Source of the DNA: Glandiceps talaboti
Taxonomy: Eukaryota > Hemichordata > Enteropneusta > Spengelidae
Length of the DNA: 64,000 bases
NCBI RefSeq assembly: GCF_964340395.1
Contig: NC_135549.1
Span: 3,015,001 to 3,079,000, forward strand
Reading direction: 5' to 3'
A program made the position numbers and the translations under genes. Below are positions 1 to 16,500 of this stretch, piece by piece (within the stretch, counting starts at the first letter, position 1; each line of letters starts with the position of its first letter). Below the pieces are notes generated by a model. It had not been told where the DNA came from and searched no databases. It saw nothing but the letters and a program-made list of their open reading frames with translations.

Positions 1-3000
1 ACAAGTCTTAGAGTCAAAACCATTCACAAATATCCAATAGAGTGGAAAAATTATTCATAAAACTCTACAGTCTTGGTTATATTACAGATCGGTGTAGATG
101 TATGGTATATACAAGTATTTGTTTAACACAAGTACAGTGTGTTGTATGCTTTCTTAATGTGTTTATAAGTAGGATACCTGCCTATTTGTTGAGCAGCTTT
201 CCACAATGCATGTACACCTATTGCAAATCTGGAGATATGTGCATGAAGCCCATAGACATGATGTGTGTATGGTGAAACACTTCACTGCACTTTCTGCTAA
301 TACTATTTCTATGAGCTCCATATGCATAGTCAGGTTTGTAATAGATGTATTCTAATGACCATGGACACAGACATGTCAGCATATAGCCTTGGTTTCCAGG
401 CTATTGTTGACAACCACCAACATACATTTGTACGGCAAATATTATGGTATGTCCTTGGTACAGAATCAAACATTGCCATGTTGGACTTGTCGAGTTTAGC
501 ATCAATGTAGATATTGGTCTTGGATGAAAAGATGCACAAATCTAGTTTTAGCATACATATGTATACTGGGTATACGCTGAAAACACAACATCACTGTATT
601 GTGTCACTTGCACTTAAAATCAGATTACAAACTCTGACAGACGAGTAACTGACATGTCTAAATCGGATTCTGATATTTAGAGTGCATAGCTGTCACTGCT
701 ACTTTCAGTTTGGTTTTGCTTTTAGAGAAAAAAACCTTTGCTTTTTTACAATGTCAAAGAAATATCAAACATCTGATTGGCAGTGCTGAGCACTTAATTT
801 AAATGTCACAGAAGGCTGTAATAAACGTCTTGAAAACAAAATACACACCTTTCATAAGCCACAATTTCAGTAAAAATTTGGGTTCTATATATATATATGC
901 TATGTCTTTCAGAATACAATTCTAGTGTCTGTCTTCCCATTGCTATGGCAGTGGTGTATTTAGAGGAAGAGGTCATTGAACTATAAGTCAAAACCAAATA
1001 TATAATATCGGTCAAAAACATGAAGGGGAAATATGATTTCATTATGAGATGTCAGTTGGTCTAAGTTACAGATACATGTATCCTTAATTAACCAACCTTT
1101 ACATTTAATATTGATATCGCTGCAAATTGCACTTTGCCTGTCCTACACAAATATTTATGTATAGAAGACAAATGTCCAATTTGAGCTAATAATGCCTGCC
1201 TACAAGTAACAACCTTTGCAATGATAAGAGAAAAACATTTTTGCTTTGCTTAGATGATAACAATTGGTTTTCTCCCAAGTCACCAAACAGTAAAGGATTG
1301 GGGGCGCCACAAGACATTGCTGTGTTTCAATGACACATCAAATTGGCTGATAGGGATACTGGTTCTAGCTTGGGTGCAATACTCTTTTTTTTCCACAATA
1401 GCACATCTTTGCCACTTAGATATTGCTTTTTGAAAACAAGCAAAACTAAAGATCAGATTTTTTTTTGTCTGTCGGGGTTGACTATACAGGGCTTTGTAAT
1501 TGCCCAAGACACTTGCCACAGCAATGGAAACAGATGTCCTCACACCAAATAGTAATGTTGTCATATCATACAAAATATTTCAGAAAAAAATGTTATAATT
1601 TCATGAAGTTTGAGTAGTGAAAGAACTGCACAACTCAAGAAGGAAATAAAATCTACACAATCAGTCTTTTAGAAAGTTGTGAAGTAAATATCTCGTGAAA
1701 AAAAGGAGAGAGAGAAAGAACTGTACAAGAGATTATATTACCACTTTTGGAATGACGCTGTCTCAAGACTGACAGAAAAAGTCCATTTTTTTTTCAATAT
1801 CTTAATTTTTAAACAACAGACAAAAAAAAGCATATTAGTTCTTTGAAATTAATTCTGAGCTATTTTCAAATTCAAAAAAAACAGTATACATGTACATGCA
1901 AACTCCCCTGTATTGACAAATATTCATTCAATGCTACTTAGAATAGAAGAGTGTGTAGTAAGTTATCTGTCTTGCATCTAGCATACACATGGTTGCCCTT
2001 TGGGAGGAATTACACAAGTTAGTGTAGTTGGATGTCTTTGTGGTCAAATATGTGGACTAAAATGCCAACACAAACTTTGGCTTTGAGATTGTTCTATGAT
2101 TTCCTTTATTTTTTCAAGTATTTGTTTTTTTATCAGTTCCTGCATACAATTTACAAATCATTACTTTTAATTCTTGGTACCTGCAATATCATTTCATCTC
2201 CTGCTAGGTCATATTAGAACAAGAAGGCCGACTTATTGTCAAATACATCTACAGTATATGTAATGCATGTGTAGCATCAAGCAGAAGTCAATGTGTCGAC
2301 CAAGAAATTGAACGTTTCTTATTTTAACAGTGAGAGAGATTATGTTGTTTTCAAATATCCTTCTAGTGCAGGTAGGAAAATTGTGGTCTGGATGATAACT
2401 TTTCAATTCCCAGTGACTCCCTGTGGTCATTGCCCTCTGACCTTTATCCTTTGACCTTACTTGAAAGATGCAAAACAGAGAACTTTGTCTAGACTATATT
2501 ACTGGATGTTTAGAGCATGCAGTTTGCTATTCTAGGATATGCTATGTATAAGAAGAAGATAACAAAATGATTCATACACCAACTAAAGTACAGATTCAAG
2601 CAGAACATGACAAACATACACAAGTCAACATTTACAGAGAAAAGGTAAACAATTTCTATGGGCCTTTGCCTCAAGTTCCTATTTTTGTCAGGAACCAATT
2701 TAACTATTATTGCACTGAAACATGATCTCTCTAACAAATACACATCACTTTCTTGGACCAAATTATCAACAATCAGAAGTAGTACTTGAGAATTAATTGA
2801 TCTAGGAGCATTACTACATGTTACTAGTCAAATCAAAGGACAACAGGTAAGACCAAGTTACAGATACTTCAAATATTCTGTTGAATTCAAAGGTAAGTAA
2901 GAAATAAAAATTTGTGAAATTCTACAGAGTGTGTGCCAGTAATATGCACCTTGATGCTGACTTCTAAATAAAGCATGTTGATCATTGTTCTGACTTAAAA

Positions 3001-4485
3001 ATTGAAGTATAATGAACCCCTTGATTGCTGGCACATCACAAGCTCTATGTCTAAATATGGGCAATGCCAAGACTTCCATATTTAAATCAGTTGAGAAGCA
3101 TCATCTCCATATATGGACATAACCATTGGTATCCATATTTTGAGATGATGAACACTAGACCTAAACTTGGACAGGTTCCAACTGTGATATGAAGGCCACC
3201 ATGTTCATATTTGGACATGATGTAATGCCCATATTTAGACATTCAGTAGTGACCATATAGACTTCTCATACTGACATTTGCAACACTGTCCACCCTTAGA
3301 TACCATATGCATGCAATATGTCCATAATTTTATGAGCAGCATTATGGTACAAATTCATTTACCACATAAGAAATCAATGTGACGGTTTCTGAATAGATAC
3401 ATTCTAGCCCAGGATACAACAGCACTATGATTCAGTAAGGCAATTTTTCATGTCAAAATAAAACTGTGTTCCCTAAAAAGAGCATCAACACTGCATTCTG
3501 GAATAAAATGTATCGGATAGTAAATGTTGTGCATGTTGCCAATAATTATTTCAGCATTCTAGGTGTAGGGAGTTAAATGTATGTAACCATCTTGTAATGT
3601 TTGCTAATATTATCACCTTATTAACATCAACACGATGTCATGTGATGTCAAAGTTCCAAAGGATGGCATTAACCAGTAGAATGAAAATTTGTTTTTTAGA
3701 ATTTCACTGGCACCATCACAAATATGGTCATCTGCAAAGCAAGATCTGTTTACATCATGGCACAATCACATTCAACAGAAATGGTAACTTTATGCAATTT
3801 TTTTTTTCAGTCAGAACAGCATTTAATAAACCTGACCCTTTCTGGGGTGTGGGGGTGTGGATGTTACCAAGTGTCTTATAGCAAGTCAAACTCTGTACGG
3901 TACCCACTGTTAATGCAATGTTTATAGAAATACAATTCTAAAATCCTCATTAACTGCAAATTGGCATTTCTTTTCTTGCCATATTCTGTAAAGCATAAAT
4001 GCAAAGAAGTTTTTAAATGAGTAAAGGCCCATATCACTTTGATACTGTATTCTAGGAGGGCGTCTGTTACTTTGTGATTGCAATTTGTCCTCTATCAAAT
4101 CTAGTGCTTGATGTGGGGCAAAATAGTATTTATCTATGGTTATAAGTATTATTCTGGTATTCAAATTTACTGATAACCTCTTGTTATGAATAGTTTTATA
4201 AGGCCTCACAATATGTACTGCATACAATAATGAGGGTCTGGCTCCCTAGGTAGCCCATTCATAACAAAAGCAAAATACTAGATGGTTACAGACACTTGTG
4301 TGCTAGGACCCATAATTGAACACAACACAGCAAGGGCAAACATATTTTCATGCTTGGACTCCACTTTTCTGTTCAAGTAAATATATTTCTCAAATCTTTT
4401 TTTTTTCTTGGAACTTTTCGGCATTTAAAAATTTTTCACTGAAAATACTGTAAATATCCATAGAAACACCTGTTAAGTCAATTTT

Positions 4486-4517
<32 letters not shown>

Positions 4518-4538
4518 TGACGGTTTCTAGGGAGACAC
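1..4538. other. Gene-free 3' flank of MTMR14
   Basis: I recognise no protein-coding exon here on either strand. The open frames are short, lack a codon-like composition and match no family I know. The right part must include the 3' UTR of the minus-strand MTMR14 gene, whose stop codon is at 4541-4539. A minus-strand AATAAA (plus-strand tttatt at 2103-2108) is one possible polyadenylation signal, but it would imply a UTR of about 2.4 kb. A loose repetition of 'catatttggacat'-like words lies at about 3050-3260. Confidence 0.55.
4493..4521. repeat. (GACT)n microsatellite in the MTMR14 3' UTR
   Basis: About seven copies of the tetranucleotide gact/actg lie 18 bases downstream of the MTMR14 stop codon in the gene's orientation. 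They should therefore be transcribed in its 3' UTR. Confidence 0.9.
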
Positions 4539-7500
4539 TTAAAACAATCTACTCTTGATTCCTTTGAGATTGTCCACCAGATATCCCAACACACCAGCTT
4601 CTGATCCATATCCATTCTTAAGGCCTACCACTTCCCCATACATAGTGATAAACGCTGTCCGTACGCTACTCAGTTTTTCATGGCGAGACGACTCTTCAGG
4701 AGCACTAAGGAATGAGAAATGCACAGTTGCTCAGAAACAATGTTTATTTTACCTTTGAATAATTCATAAAACCATTACAGTCCCTGGTTTGATTTTGGGC
4801 AAAACTGAAGAACAATCGGCTTAGACAATATTCAATTTTCCAGCTCAGCTCAGCCCAGCTCAGCAACTCATGATTTAGCCAGTCAATCAATGAAATCATT
4901 TTGAGGGCAAAACTAAAGAATGTACATAATATTTTATTTTTTTATGTGCATCCCACTATATTTAACTCTTGTCCAAAATGAAGGAAACTGTGACATCAGG
5001 ATTAGAGATATTTGAGTATAAAAGGAACTATTGGAAGGTTTGTTTTTATCATATGCAGAATCACTGTGTCCTGTAAGTGTGTCAACTGTTGACCTGTGTG
5101 ACACAAGTGTGGTATTTTTGATATTTTGTTACTAATATTGTCAGATTAACAGAAAACTTCATATTCCACTTTTTATCAAACCTAGAGAGACAATGAACAG
5201 TTAACTTACAATTTCACACAGCATACAATGGGTGAAGGTACAAAGTATCTTACCACAAAGCAGTTGTTTTCAACTTCAAATATCAAAAGCAATAATTGTA
5301 TCCCAAATCTGGTTCACTTACTGTACAATGATGTTGTCACTGTTTGACAATATAACATATTGTGACACCAGCTTACCTTGAGCTGTGATTGGCTACTGAA
5401 CTACTACCACCACTACTACCATTGCTACTACCAATGATAACGATGACATCATCTTACCTTGAGCTGTGATTGGCTACTGAACTACTACCACCACTACTAC
5501 CATTGCTACTACCAATGATAACGATGACATCATCTTACCTTGAGCTGTGATTGGCTACTGAACTACTACCACCACTACTACCATTGCTACTACCACTATC
5601 TGTAGTACAACTACACGATGACGATGTGAAATCCTTACAGCTTCCATTCTTGGAGATCATCTGCCAACTAAAGTAACAGACAAGTAGTGATGTACTGTAA
5701 GTCATGTCAAGATCATAATTTTACACTACCAGTTCACAGACATAGTTTGTTGGATATCATATCTTCACTTAAAATTCAGGTAAAAGCTGGAGGTCACACC
5801 TATAAGAGTCTGCTATGATTGCAAATATTCATCACAACAAGAAGGTATTAAGAAATGAACAAAGGGTATATCTTTTAACATTTTCTGTACATAATATCAC
5901 TTTGGTCACAATGCATTACATCAAATATACATCCATTTAAATCTTTAAGACTGGAACATGACAATAAATGTTGGAGAATATGACAGATTTCCTACCATCT
6001 AAGATCCATAAAATCTTTATACGTTTTTCTTTCAAATTACGTAAAATTGACTCTTACCTGCCACAATCAGATGATGCAGCTGATTTACAATTGGTCTGCA
6101 ATGAATAAAGAAATACAACTGAGAAAAAAGGCAACGATTTATGATTTGCAGAAAGAAACTACACACTGGTTAAATGCTACTGCAAAATTTCTTCTAAAAG
6201 TCTCCACCATAAAGGTCAGAGTGCCAACAACTATCTACTGGTACAAGAATTGGGTAAATATATTTGATAATGTGAAATGAGATGACAAAAGAAATAGAGC
6301 TCACAGTATCATGTGTATTTATGTCAACTGATATTGTGCAACTAGAGGGAGATATACACCTTACATAGATATACACAAAATATTAAATGTCAAACTACTG
6401 TGCTCAGTGCAGTGTTCAAATTTTAGACTAAATGTACTGAATATAAAATAAAAGTTAAAGTATCTGTATTACACTTACTGCATCTGTTGAACATTTCCTG
6501 TGTGTTTTTGGTACTGCCATTGGACTAGTTCCCAGTCTATCCCCTGGACTGTTAACACCAGTGGCATTAGCATTAGAGTTATTGTTGAATGGTTTGTAGA
6601 TAACAGAACTTGTACTTGTACTGCTAGACACAAAACTGAAATAAGAAATACCACCAATAGTGTTTTACAACTTACTTAAAAATTGCAAATTACAAATTAT
6701 TCCACAGTGTAATCATTATTATAGCTATTGCAAGGAATCTAAGACAAACTCAATTTATTGGATACAGTACATTAGTGTTGGTGACTATTTGTAAATTTGG
6801 AAGCAATATTCACATGGTGTACAGAGTTTTGTCAGTATTGCTACAGTGGAATTCATATTTTTATAAAAATCAAATGATGGATATTACGTTATAAAATCAT
6901 ACATGCTTGCATTTCAGGACCTCAACTATGCATTGTAATATTCAAATACTATACAGGAAATTACGTGAAATGAGAACTTGTGCAGTTTAAGTTTTTTTTT
7001 TTTATCAAACATGGACTGAAAATAAGATAAATTACAAACTGGGGTTGATTAATGATAACTGTTTTGTTTGTGATAACTGTACAAGTTTGGTTATTATTCA
7101 AGTATTGGTACGAGTTTGACAGGTGTAGGCATTCAGTATGCAAGGTTTGACTAACATTGCTATAAATGTACATATACAGTTGTAACAAAATGTAACAGCC
7201 ACATTTCCTTTTAAGGGTGCATATAACACGTAAATGTACCTCTGCTTGTTGGTAATATTTTTGTCTTGTCAGACAATAAAATGTAGCAGCTTAGTAGTGA
7301 AATGTTGTTGATCCACAAGAAGTTCTGTTTCAGATTTATCCAGATTTTTCCAACTTCTATTTTTTTATGTACAAAGAAATAACCCCACCCCCACCGCCAC
7401 CCCAGTCCCCAGTAGCAAGAGGATTAAGTGGTTTCTATTGTCATAAGTAGAACATTAATGGCAGTTTCTTCTACATTAGACATATCAAGGTGTACCCACC

Positions 7501-10500
7501 TGTTTTCATTCTGTTGATCATCTTCATCTGGTTTCTCCAAGACATTAAATACAATAGGTGAACTATTACTGCTAACACTGGTGATACTACTAGCACTGTT
7601 AAGACTAGTTGTACTACCACAACGTTGTCGGTTTATGTCTTCTGAATCTACAACATCAAAACAAACATTTCATAGTGTATACTCCTGCCACTGTGACTCG
7701 TATGCTAAAGTCCCATAAATCTGATATGCTAAAATGATACAATGGAAATGTCTCTATGGTTTGGATGAACATTGCGAGGCTTGAAGCTTGGGTTATCAAA
7801 CTGGTTAACAAATCTATGTTTTTTATATTGTTTAGTTCTCTGTTAAACATATATACTTACAGTTAAACATTTTACCTTGAATGCCAGTGTGTTGGCTATA
7901 CAACCCATGTCATCTATGTATGTACTTTTTTATAGTGGTACAGCAGAGGCTGACTGTATCATCCAGTAAACTGGTCAAACAAGAGTATATGAAAGTACCA
8001 CACTTGCCCTCTTCCTTCCATTCTACAACCCAATTCCTCACAGCACAACTCTACATGAGTATCCACACATACTTACCAAGCAGTACCATTTGATCAAATT
8101 GGCCATCAGAATCATATCTGTTAATAGTTCTGGTGAAAAATGAAAAATAAAGTCACTTTAATATAACATGTTTGTTTCTACAACATTCCCAGCATGAATT
8201 ATAATGAATCAATTTATCGTTGGCCAACTACAGTTTTTGAATACATTGTCATTGAGTACACCTTGATATATGTCATTATCTGTTGATCAGTATATTGTGT
8301 ATGTATATATAAACTCAGTATATGTAATATGTCTATACTGGAGTAAACATAATTGATATCAACACCTTGTAACATCTGTTGATCAGTATTATATTGTTGA
8401 CATTAAATTAAGCTGTCTTTGGAAATGACTTGATGTTGTTATTTCTACTGCACAAATTGTAGCTAAACATATAAATTCTTTTTGTTCTGTACGGTATGTT
8501 TATGTCTATTGGTTTTAACATTCACATTTTTGAATACTTTAGAGCAAAATAAAAGCATTGCATGACATTAATACTATATGTATAGTGACTAGTTCTACAC
8601 TTGTGTAATTCAGACATACAGTTACACTTTTTATTTTTCACCAACTAAACACTCACCTGTGGTTTTGGTGATTAACAGAATATTCATCTGAAACTATGTC
8701 TTTCAGGAAATTGAAGCAGAAAAAGAAAATCTGTAGGATAAAAAGAGAAAAACATGTGAGCATACATTTTGTACCTAGAAATATTGAAGTGACTTTTAAT
8801 GCTAATTTCAAATTTTAGTTCATATTGAGAAAAACAGATTAAATTTGAAGTAACTTGAATAAACAGAACTCAATTGGGTTCAATGTTTTGAGATATTTGC
8901 AATGGGTTTAAATATTATTTATCATTCAGATCAGGGCAATACAAGACCTAGTTGGAGAAAGAAAAGGCTACACACATAGTACATACATATATGTACCACA
9001 TGTAATGCAAGGTAAGTGTATCTAGTTGTGTATGTACATATACATGTGTGCTCAGTAAACCTATATCTGGTATGATCAGCTGATAAACGTAACCAAAGTA
9101 CCTACCTCTTCTCCTTTGACAAGTCTATCACTTAAATGATGTCTGAAAAGAAACAACAAAGAGTAAATGAAAAACAGGATCATTTTTCTGACATTTTATC
9201 AATACAATTATGGACTGATGTTTAAATGTTCATATCATACTAGTAGTAATAGCATGACAATAGACTGCCAACAACTACCTCCTATTGTCTGTCAATTGAC
9301 ATCAACTTATATCATTGAATTTGATGACAACTTACCCAAACAACAGCCAATCATATGCTATAGTTAGATACAGTATTTCAATGGCTGACAGCGACTGATG
9401 AATCTTGCCATCCTGTGTAAACAACAACAAAAACATAATCATGTGATTATAAACAACAAATCTCATCTATTTCAAACATCATGATATGTCAATACAGGAT
9501 CTTGACAAATTTTGTCCTGTTCAAGGCCAAATGATGTCACAGGTCAACAATATTTGTAATAAAGCACGAAAAGCATTAATGTCTTGGGGTTTGTCTGTGC
9601 TTAGATTTGATCAGGAATGTGTACCAAAATGAGTACTGTAGTGAAAACTGATATTTCTGATCTGTACAGCCTTCTTGTAAAGACTTACTACATTGGTGCT
9701 GTGATCATTTCATGCTGGTAAGGCATGGCTAGATAAATCTATCATAATTTAGAACATAGACTAATACAGGTAGTCAGTATTTTATTTCTATTCCAGAATC
9801 AAGTATTGAAAACACACTTACAGCCCACAGTGACAGTCTCAATATGGATACAAAGAGAGGAGTCCTGTCCCAGCCTGAGATACAGTGAACCAAAAGACCT
9901 GATTTTTCTTCTGTAAACAGAATGGGCAAAAATAATTCATGTTATCATTCAAATCTAACAGTGGTCTTATAAGATTTTCTTCTATGGAATACTGCATAAT
10001 GATTATGACTGGTGCAGGAACACATTGCTGTGGTGTTTATTATTAGTACAGTTGGTGTTTGGTTTCACACCACATTATTACATGTATTGTTGCAATATTC
10101 ATGGTTTCATAATTTCTACTTACAGAGTCAACAAATGTTTTTACAGTTGTTATCTTTGTTCTTTTTGAAATTGTAACAAAGTTGTGCCTTGTTTAATATC
10201 AGCACTTCATTATCAAGTTGATAAACTATGGTTACTGATAAGATATCTCTCAATGTTTTTCAGTTTTATCTAAATCATATTTGATTTCTTTAAAACCTTT
10301 TTCAAATCACGTCTCACAACTTTGTGATATAATACATTCTCTCACTTTGATATGTTTAATTTCTAACTTTATTTTAGAACATAGCAAACATCTGTTCACT
10401 TAACTTTCAGTTCCAGGTAACAAAACGTTGACACTATGAAAACCTCATGTAGGAAAGCTTTTAATAAATCACTATATACTACTTACCATCTCTTAAAAGG

Positions 10501-13500
10501 TGCAAAAGTAATTTTAAATAATTTTGTGTGATTGTGACTAAGTCCCAACTCTGTGAAAACAAAAGATATTAAAATGATAAATATTCAGTATATAAGCAGT
10601 ATTATAATAATAATAATAATAATTATAATAATAATAATGTTGGTTTTTACATAGCACTTTCCCACTCTGTGTTCAAAGCGCTTTTACAATTATTACCCCT
10701 AGCACTGATCTATAGCAGCACATCAGCTAAGACCTAAGTTCAGTAATTAAGTTTTTCAAGCAACACTGACCTATTGAGTGACTTGGAATATTGACAACCA
10801 CAAATTACAATCAAATTAACTACAGACATACATGAACAGCAGATAACTTTGGAGAAAAAGCTACAAGTATTTTCCAAAAACATACCTAGTATATAACAGA
10901 TAATTGACACCATATGGAGTTTTCAATACAACTAACATAATGTTTTATTCCATGACAAAACATTGTTTTTTGAATAGCAAGTAAACCATAGATAGTGGAG
11001 GGGGAAAAGGCTGCCCCATCCACTGTCTATGGTTGGCCAAGTAACCCCATAAACTATGCCTATATAGCTCACAGCAATGGAAGTGATAGTTTGATAGTAT
11101 AGGAATGCACAAATCACTTGACATCACAACGCATATACTATAGTGACCACACACAGATGTTGATAATGATTGAGCCTATGACCTTGACCGCAAGGTCCCT
11201 ACACTCTCATCATAGTATATTGTTGACTGCACAGCTGTTAGTCATTGGATACATACAAGGTTTAACATTCTTGTACATGGTAACGTAAGCAAAGATGACC
11301 CCTCCCATAACTACACACCCAATACACACCCAATATCATTAACCGTTATCATCACGTCATATTTATGACTTTTTCTCTACGTTATTTTGACAATTATTAT
11401 CAATACCCATTGATATCACAATTATTATTCTCATAAACTACAAAAACTTCCCTACAATACAAAACAAATATCATTACATGTATACCTATTGTTATCTGTT
11501 ATCAAATTCTATTCATACTTATATACACTGAGGATGATTTCCAGACCACTATTCTATTTGACAATGATTAAAACCCATTGTTGGCAATAATTATTATACT
11601 CATAAACTACAATAACTTCCCTATGCTACACTACACTATACTGCACTATACTGCACTGCACTGCACCACACGATTTCTGTTGCCACCTGTTTTGTCACTT
11701 ATTCATGTTTTTATTAGCTTTACAACTGAATCTATTTTCATCACACAAATATACATACATGTACATGAAATATTTTAAATTTATTCTGGTCAATTGTTCT
11801 TCATATGTGTGTTTTCTCATGACAGTAATACTATATCACAGCATCAGGTACTATAGATTACAGTCAAACCAAACAGAGGACTGTTTACTCAGTATGATAA
11901 TTCATTTTACTTGAATGTATACCTTTGCATAATACATTTATATCAAGCTAGTGTACACAGTATCATGGCAGTGAGAGGCATAATGGGGGGGGGGGGGGGA
12001 TAATACATTTAGTGAGTGCCATGGTGGCCATACAACACTTTTCACTACCACAACACACTACGAATAGCAACCTTTGAATTCCATTTTTTAGTCATACAGA
12101 AGATACCTGGGCCATAATACTATATTGTAATCTAGGAGTTAACGTCACTCATACTTAGAGATGTATCAAAAATGACATTCACCAGATTTTATGAATTTAT
12201 TTGAAATAAAAGTTGAATTGAGAGACAGTCAAGAACTTATTCTCTGTGGTCCAATCTATCAAGATTAAAACTTTTTCACTAGGTTTGTATGGATGGAAAG
12301 CAAAGTGGGAAAAATATTGAATTGAGGAACTTACTCTGTATTTGGTCCAATCTATTCCCAGCTTCTCCATTTGACATCTCTGTGGTATCAACAAGTTGGC
12401 ATCTACAAAACCCTGAAGACAAAAGTAAAGAAAGAGATTTTCTAATTGCTGGCATCACTGTCACATAGTTTTAATTATAATAGTGATATGTAAAGGTAGA
12501 AGAAAAGAAAACATTCAATTGTATGGGTCTTAGTACCATACTTGTCAAATACACTGTTGTACACATTCATTCTTACTACATGTACATGTCAGGATCAGTG
12601 TTTACATCTATGCAATTTGTGTTTTTAGTCATTCATTCTTATTACACATGTTAGGATCTGTGTTTATATCTATGCAATCTGTTTTTAGTTTGGTGAACTG
12701 TTGGCAGTTTACAATTTCCCTTCTTCAGATCAATAAAGTATTTCTTATTATCACTGCTGGCATTCATGATGTGATGCTTGAAATATCAAGGTCTATCAAA
12801 ACTGGAAGCTGACACTGAATATACAGTACATACTAGTCTAAAATGAAACTGGATACAGGTCAGAGTTCATAGGTCATTGACTTCCTATGTGTTGTATCAT
12901 CTGGTGGTATATCATGTGACATGAGAAACCACAACATGACTTACCTGACCCCAATCAAACACCAAACCTTCACCAATATATGAATTGTCTTTGTAATCTC
13001 GGAAGAATTCACATCCAGGATACGGCAATGACAGCAGACTGAAGTCACTATACCTATGTTCTTTGTCTGCTTTTTCTGATGATGTAACACTAGAAGAAAG
13101 AGATGACAAAAAAACAATACACCGTGTTCTTGAACTTATTTATTAAATTTGATGTGTGGGTGAATCTGAAAGACTAAATGATAACAATTTCACAGTTATC
13201 CACTAAAAGTCAGAACAGTCATTTTATTATCCTGGCCCTGCACTAAATATCTCTAATCCTACGGTGCCATTGTAGTTTTGGAACTCAAACATGGTGAAAC
13301 TACCAAGAGACTGTTATGACTACAAAACATACACCTTGGGCCAAATGTTCTTTAGTCTTGCCCTAGACTGCATTGAGATTGAAGGATGCATATTTGTAGC
13401 ACAGACTGAATCAGACAAACAAAACACATTTAGAAATAATTCTCAGTCTCATAGATATTGCGTTAGAAAGACAAATATCTCTATATGTGAAAACATTCTA

Positions 13501-16500
13501 TAATCAGTTTCACATTCATTGCATAATTTCACCATGTTTTACACAAACCTACCAGACTAGCAAAATTCAACATGTCTAGTTGTTGAAGCTATAGATCTGG
13601 CTACAGATGTTTAACGGATTACTCTTTTACATAATATAACAACATGTTCATTTGTTATGTCTATTCTGACACAACAGAAACATAAAATAACCTCCTATTA
13701 CTAAGTGATTACACATTATAACCAAAAAAGGCAGTGAGATTATTTTATTAACTTGCCTAAGAGCTTTTTTTATTTAATAAAACATTATTTTGGTACTGGA
13801 AATATTGATAAAATCACTGCCATTCTTCAAGTTCTGATCCTCACAATATCTACACTGCATCACCCCATTGTTGTTGGACTATGAACTTTGATAAACCTTC
13901 TGTCAAAGTACATGCAGTCTAATATCTCTCATTCAATGTTATGGTCTCTTAATAATTTTTCTCAGGGTTTACATCACACTGGGTTAACAACATATTATTG
14001 CACCCACTACTTGACAGTCTCGCCTGGCTCTTTATAACAAAGTAATCTGTTATTTGGTTAAAGGGTAATCACTTCTTGTGTATGTGATAATTGGTGACCA
14101 CAAAACAATTCAATGCATTTCACTGTATTTCTATCAATACTACATATAACTGTCATTATGCTTCCTTGATTACAAGTGCATGTCAGTTGGTTATATTATA
14201 TATTATATTTTGCAATATTTTCACACACCCACTTGGAATTACAAAGTTAGCATTTCGTTAGAAATTCACACCAAATTTTGTACCACGTTGAGAAGTGAAA
14301 ATGTGATATACTTCCAAATAGATATGAAACCAATACCATACACATACACATACATGTATGAAAACCATACTATGACATAACCCCATCATGCACAAGTTTT
14401 GCATATTTGCATGAATGCTTGCAGTGTTCTCTGTCCCCATACTTTCACAAGCGTAGCGAGTGAAAATGCAGCAGTAAACACTGCAAGCACCAGTGCAAAT
14501 ACCCCTGAGTACCCACACTGGAACTCACATGGCATGGGGGATTCTGTTATTATTACATATGTTTATCTGAAATGGCAAATTGTGCAAGTAATCTCTGGTA
14601 CATATGTAATAATACTCATTCAAGCTAAGTAGTCTATGATGAAATCTTTCATTATTGTATCAGGATGGCAAGTCAGCTAATATATTGTTTCCACAAAGTT
14701 GCAATGTTATAGGACATAATTTATTAATATGGAAATCAACAATTGATGACATCAATAGAGAGGTTACATGTCATTTTGTGCTCCAAAGAATAAGCTTGAA
14801 CCAATACGAGTGTAAACTATACTTACTTCATACCAAATTTGACTTTCTTTTGTTCCATCATGAGATCACAGATATATGACACTGATAGGGTCTTTAACAG
14901 CTTGATGTCTTGACCACGAATTCTGTCAAACAACTGCCAGTCGCTGCAACCAAGAAATCAAACCCAATATTTAACATTATCTTTGACTTTTAATCATAAC
15001 TACACCCATTTATATTACAACCAAAAACAAGTAAATTCTCATATATCAGGTTGTATCCATACAAAACCCATTTCAGTATTTATATGGTTCCATTATTAAT
15101 ATGGTTCGATTTCAAATATTAATATACTTTTTGTGTGGATAGAGATTAATATCCATGGTTTCACCTCAAACCATGTTATTTAAACCTCAAACTGTCCTCA
15201 AACCCCAACCCCCTGCGACAACACAATTGAACTCCTCAATCCATCTCTCGAGAATGTGTTAATTTTTTGCCACCTGCGGAGATCAACTACCGTAGATTTC
15301 CCAGACAAACAAGAGAGAGATTAATTTGTAATTTCCACATAATTATGAGTAAACTTTTAATTCTTGTTCATGACCACCAATATTTTACTAGGTCAATCTA
15401 GTATGAGCACTTATTAACTTTTACTCTATAATCAATTAGTACTTAATAGAATGGCTATAACACTATAAAGGTGTGTTGGAAAAATGATGTGTTTTGCAAG
15501 ATTTCCATATGTTATGTCTCCTTTACAAGATCTACAGTTTTAGTTTTAGGTAATAATTACAGTATACCCAAGATAGATTACATCGTACATTAAGACATAC
15601 CTGCATAATACAGGTTGTATTAAATCAGTGCTAATGAGTATAATTATTTACCAGTAGATTAAAGTACATGTATGGTATCCAGTGATACAGAGGTATGTAT
15701 AGGGGTGGTTGATTATACCAGCACCAGCATACATGACAAGGGGTACTACTGAAGTGGCAGTTTTGTCTCTTTGCTGTCATTAGTGTCTGATTCAGTGAAA
15801 TACCACAGTTGTTAGAATGAGACTATGCTCTAATTCAACTTAGACCATGGCTACACAGACTGTACTACCTTGTGATCTAACAATATCCCTCTTTCTGAAG
15901 ATTGCAGAACAGTGGAATAACTGTTCAATCAATATGCATTTGCATTTATACTTTGGCATTATGGGTGCTAAAAAAAGGAGTACTTATAGACATTGTGACA
16001 TAATCCTAATTTTATGTTGTTAAACCACTCAGGGAAACTGTGCTACACATACCCCCATTATTTTTTAACATCTAGAACAATGATTTATCAAAGAGTTTAT
16101 GACATGTCAATAGATGACTAATTCCCAACTCTGCTCTGTGAACAAACAAGGCTACACAATCCTCTTGCAAATTCTGAGCACCATCTTACAGTAATAAATT
16201 GACAATTATACTCCAAACGCTTTCATTTGATGTCCAAAGGGTACCAAATATGACAACTGGATACATGTTGCTCTTCCATTCCTTGTATCTGATTCTAAAC
16301 AACAACTACAGAAGGTACTACTGTCTTGGAGTTCATTTTGAAAAACATTCATCTTTCATTTACCAGCCCAATTGCTAGCAGTAGATGTATCAAGTATTTT
16401 CTAAGAAGAATATATATCTGATCTGTTTGAAATTATACAAAACATCCAAAATGGGCTGGAAATATGAGTAATGTCTTTTACCTGCCAGATGATGGATTTG

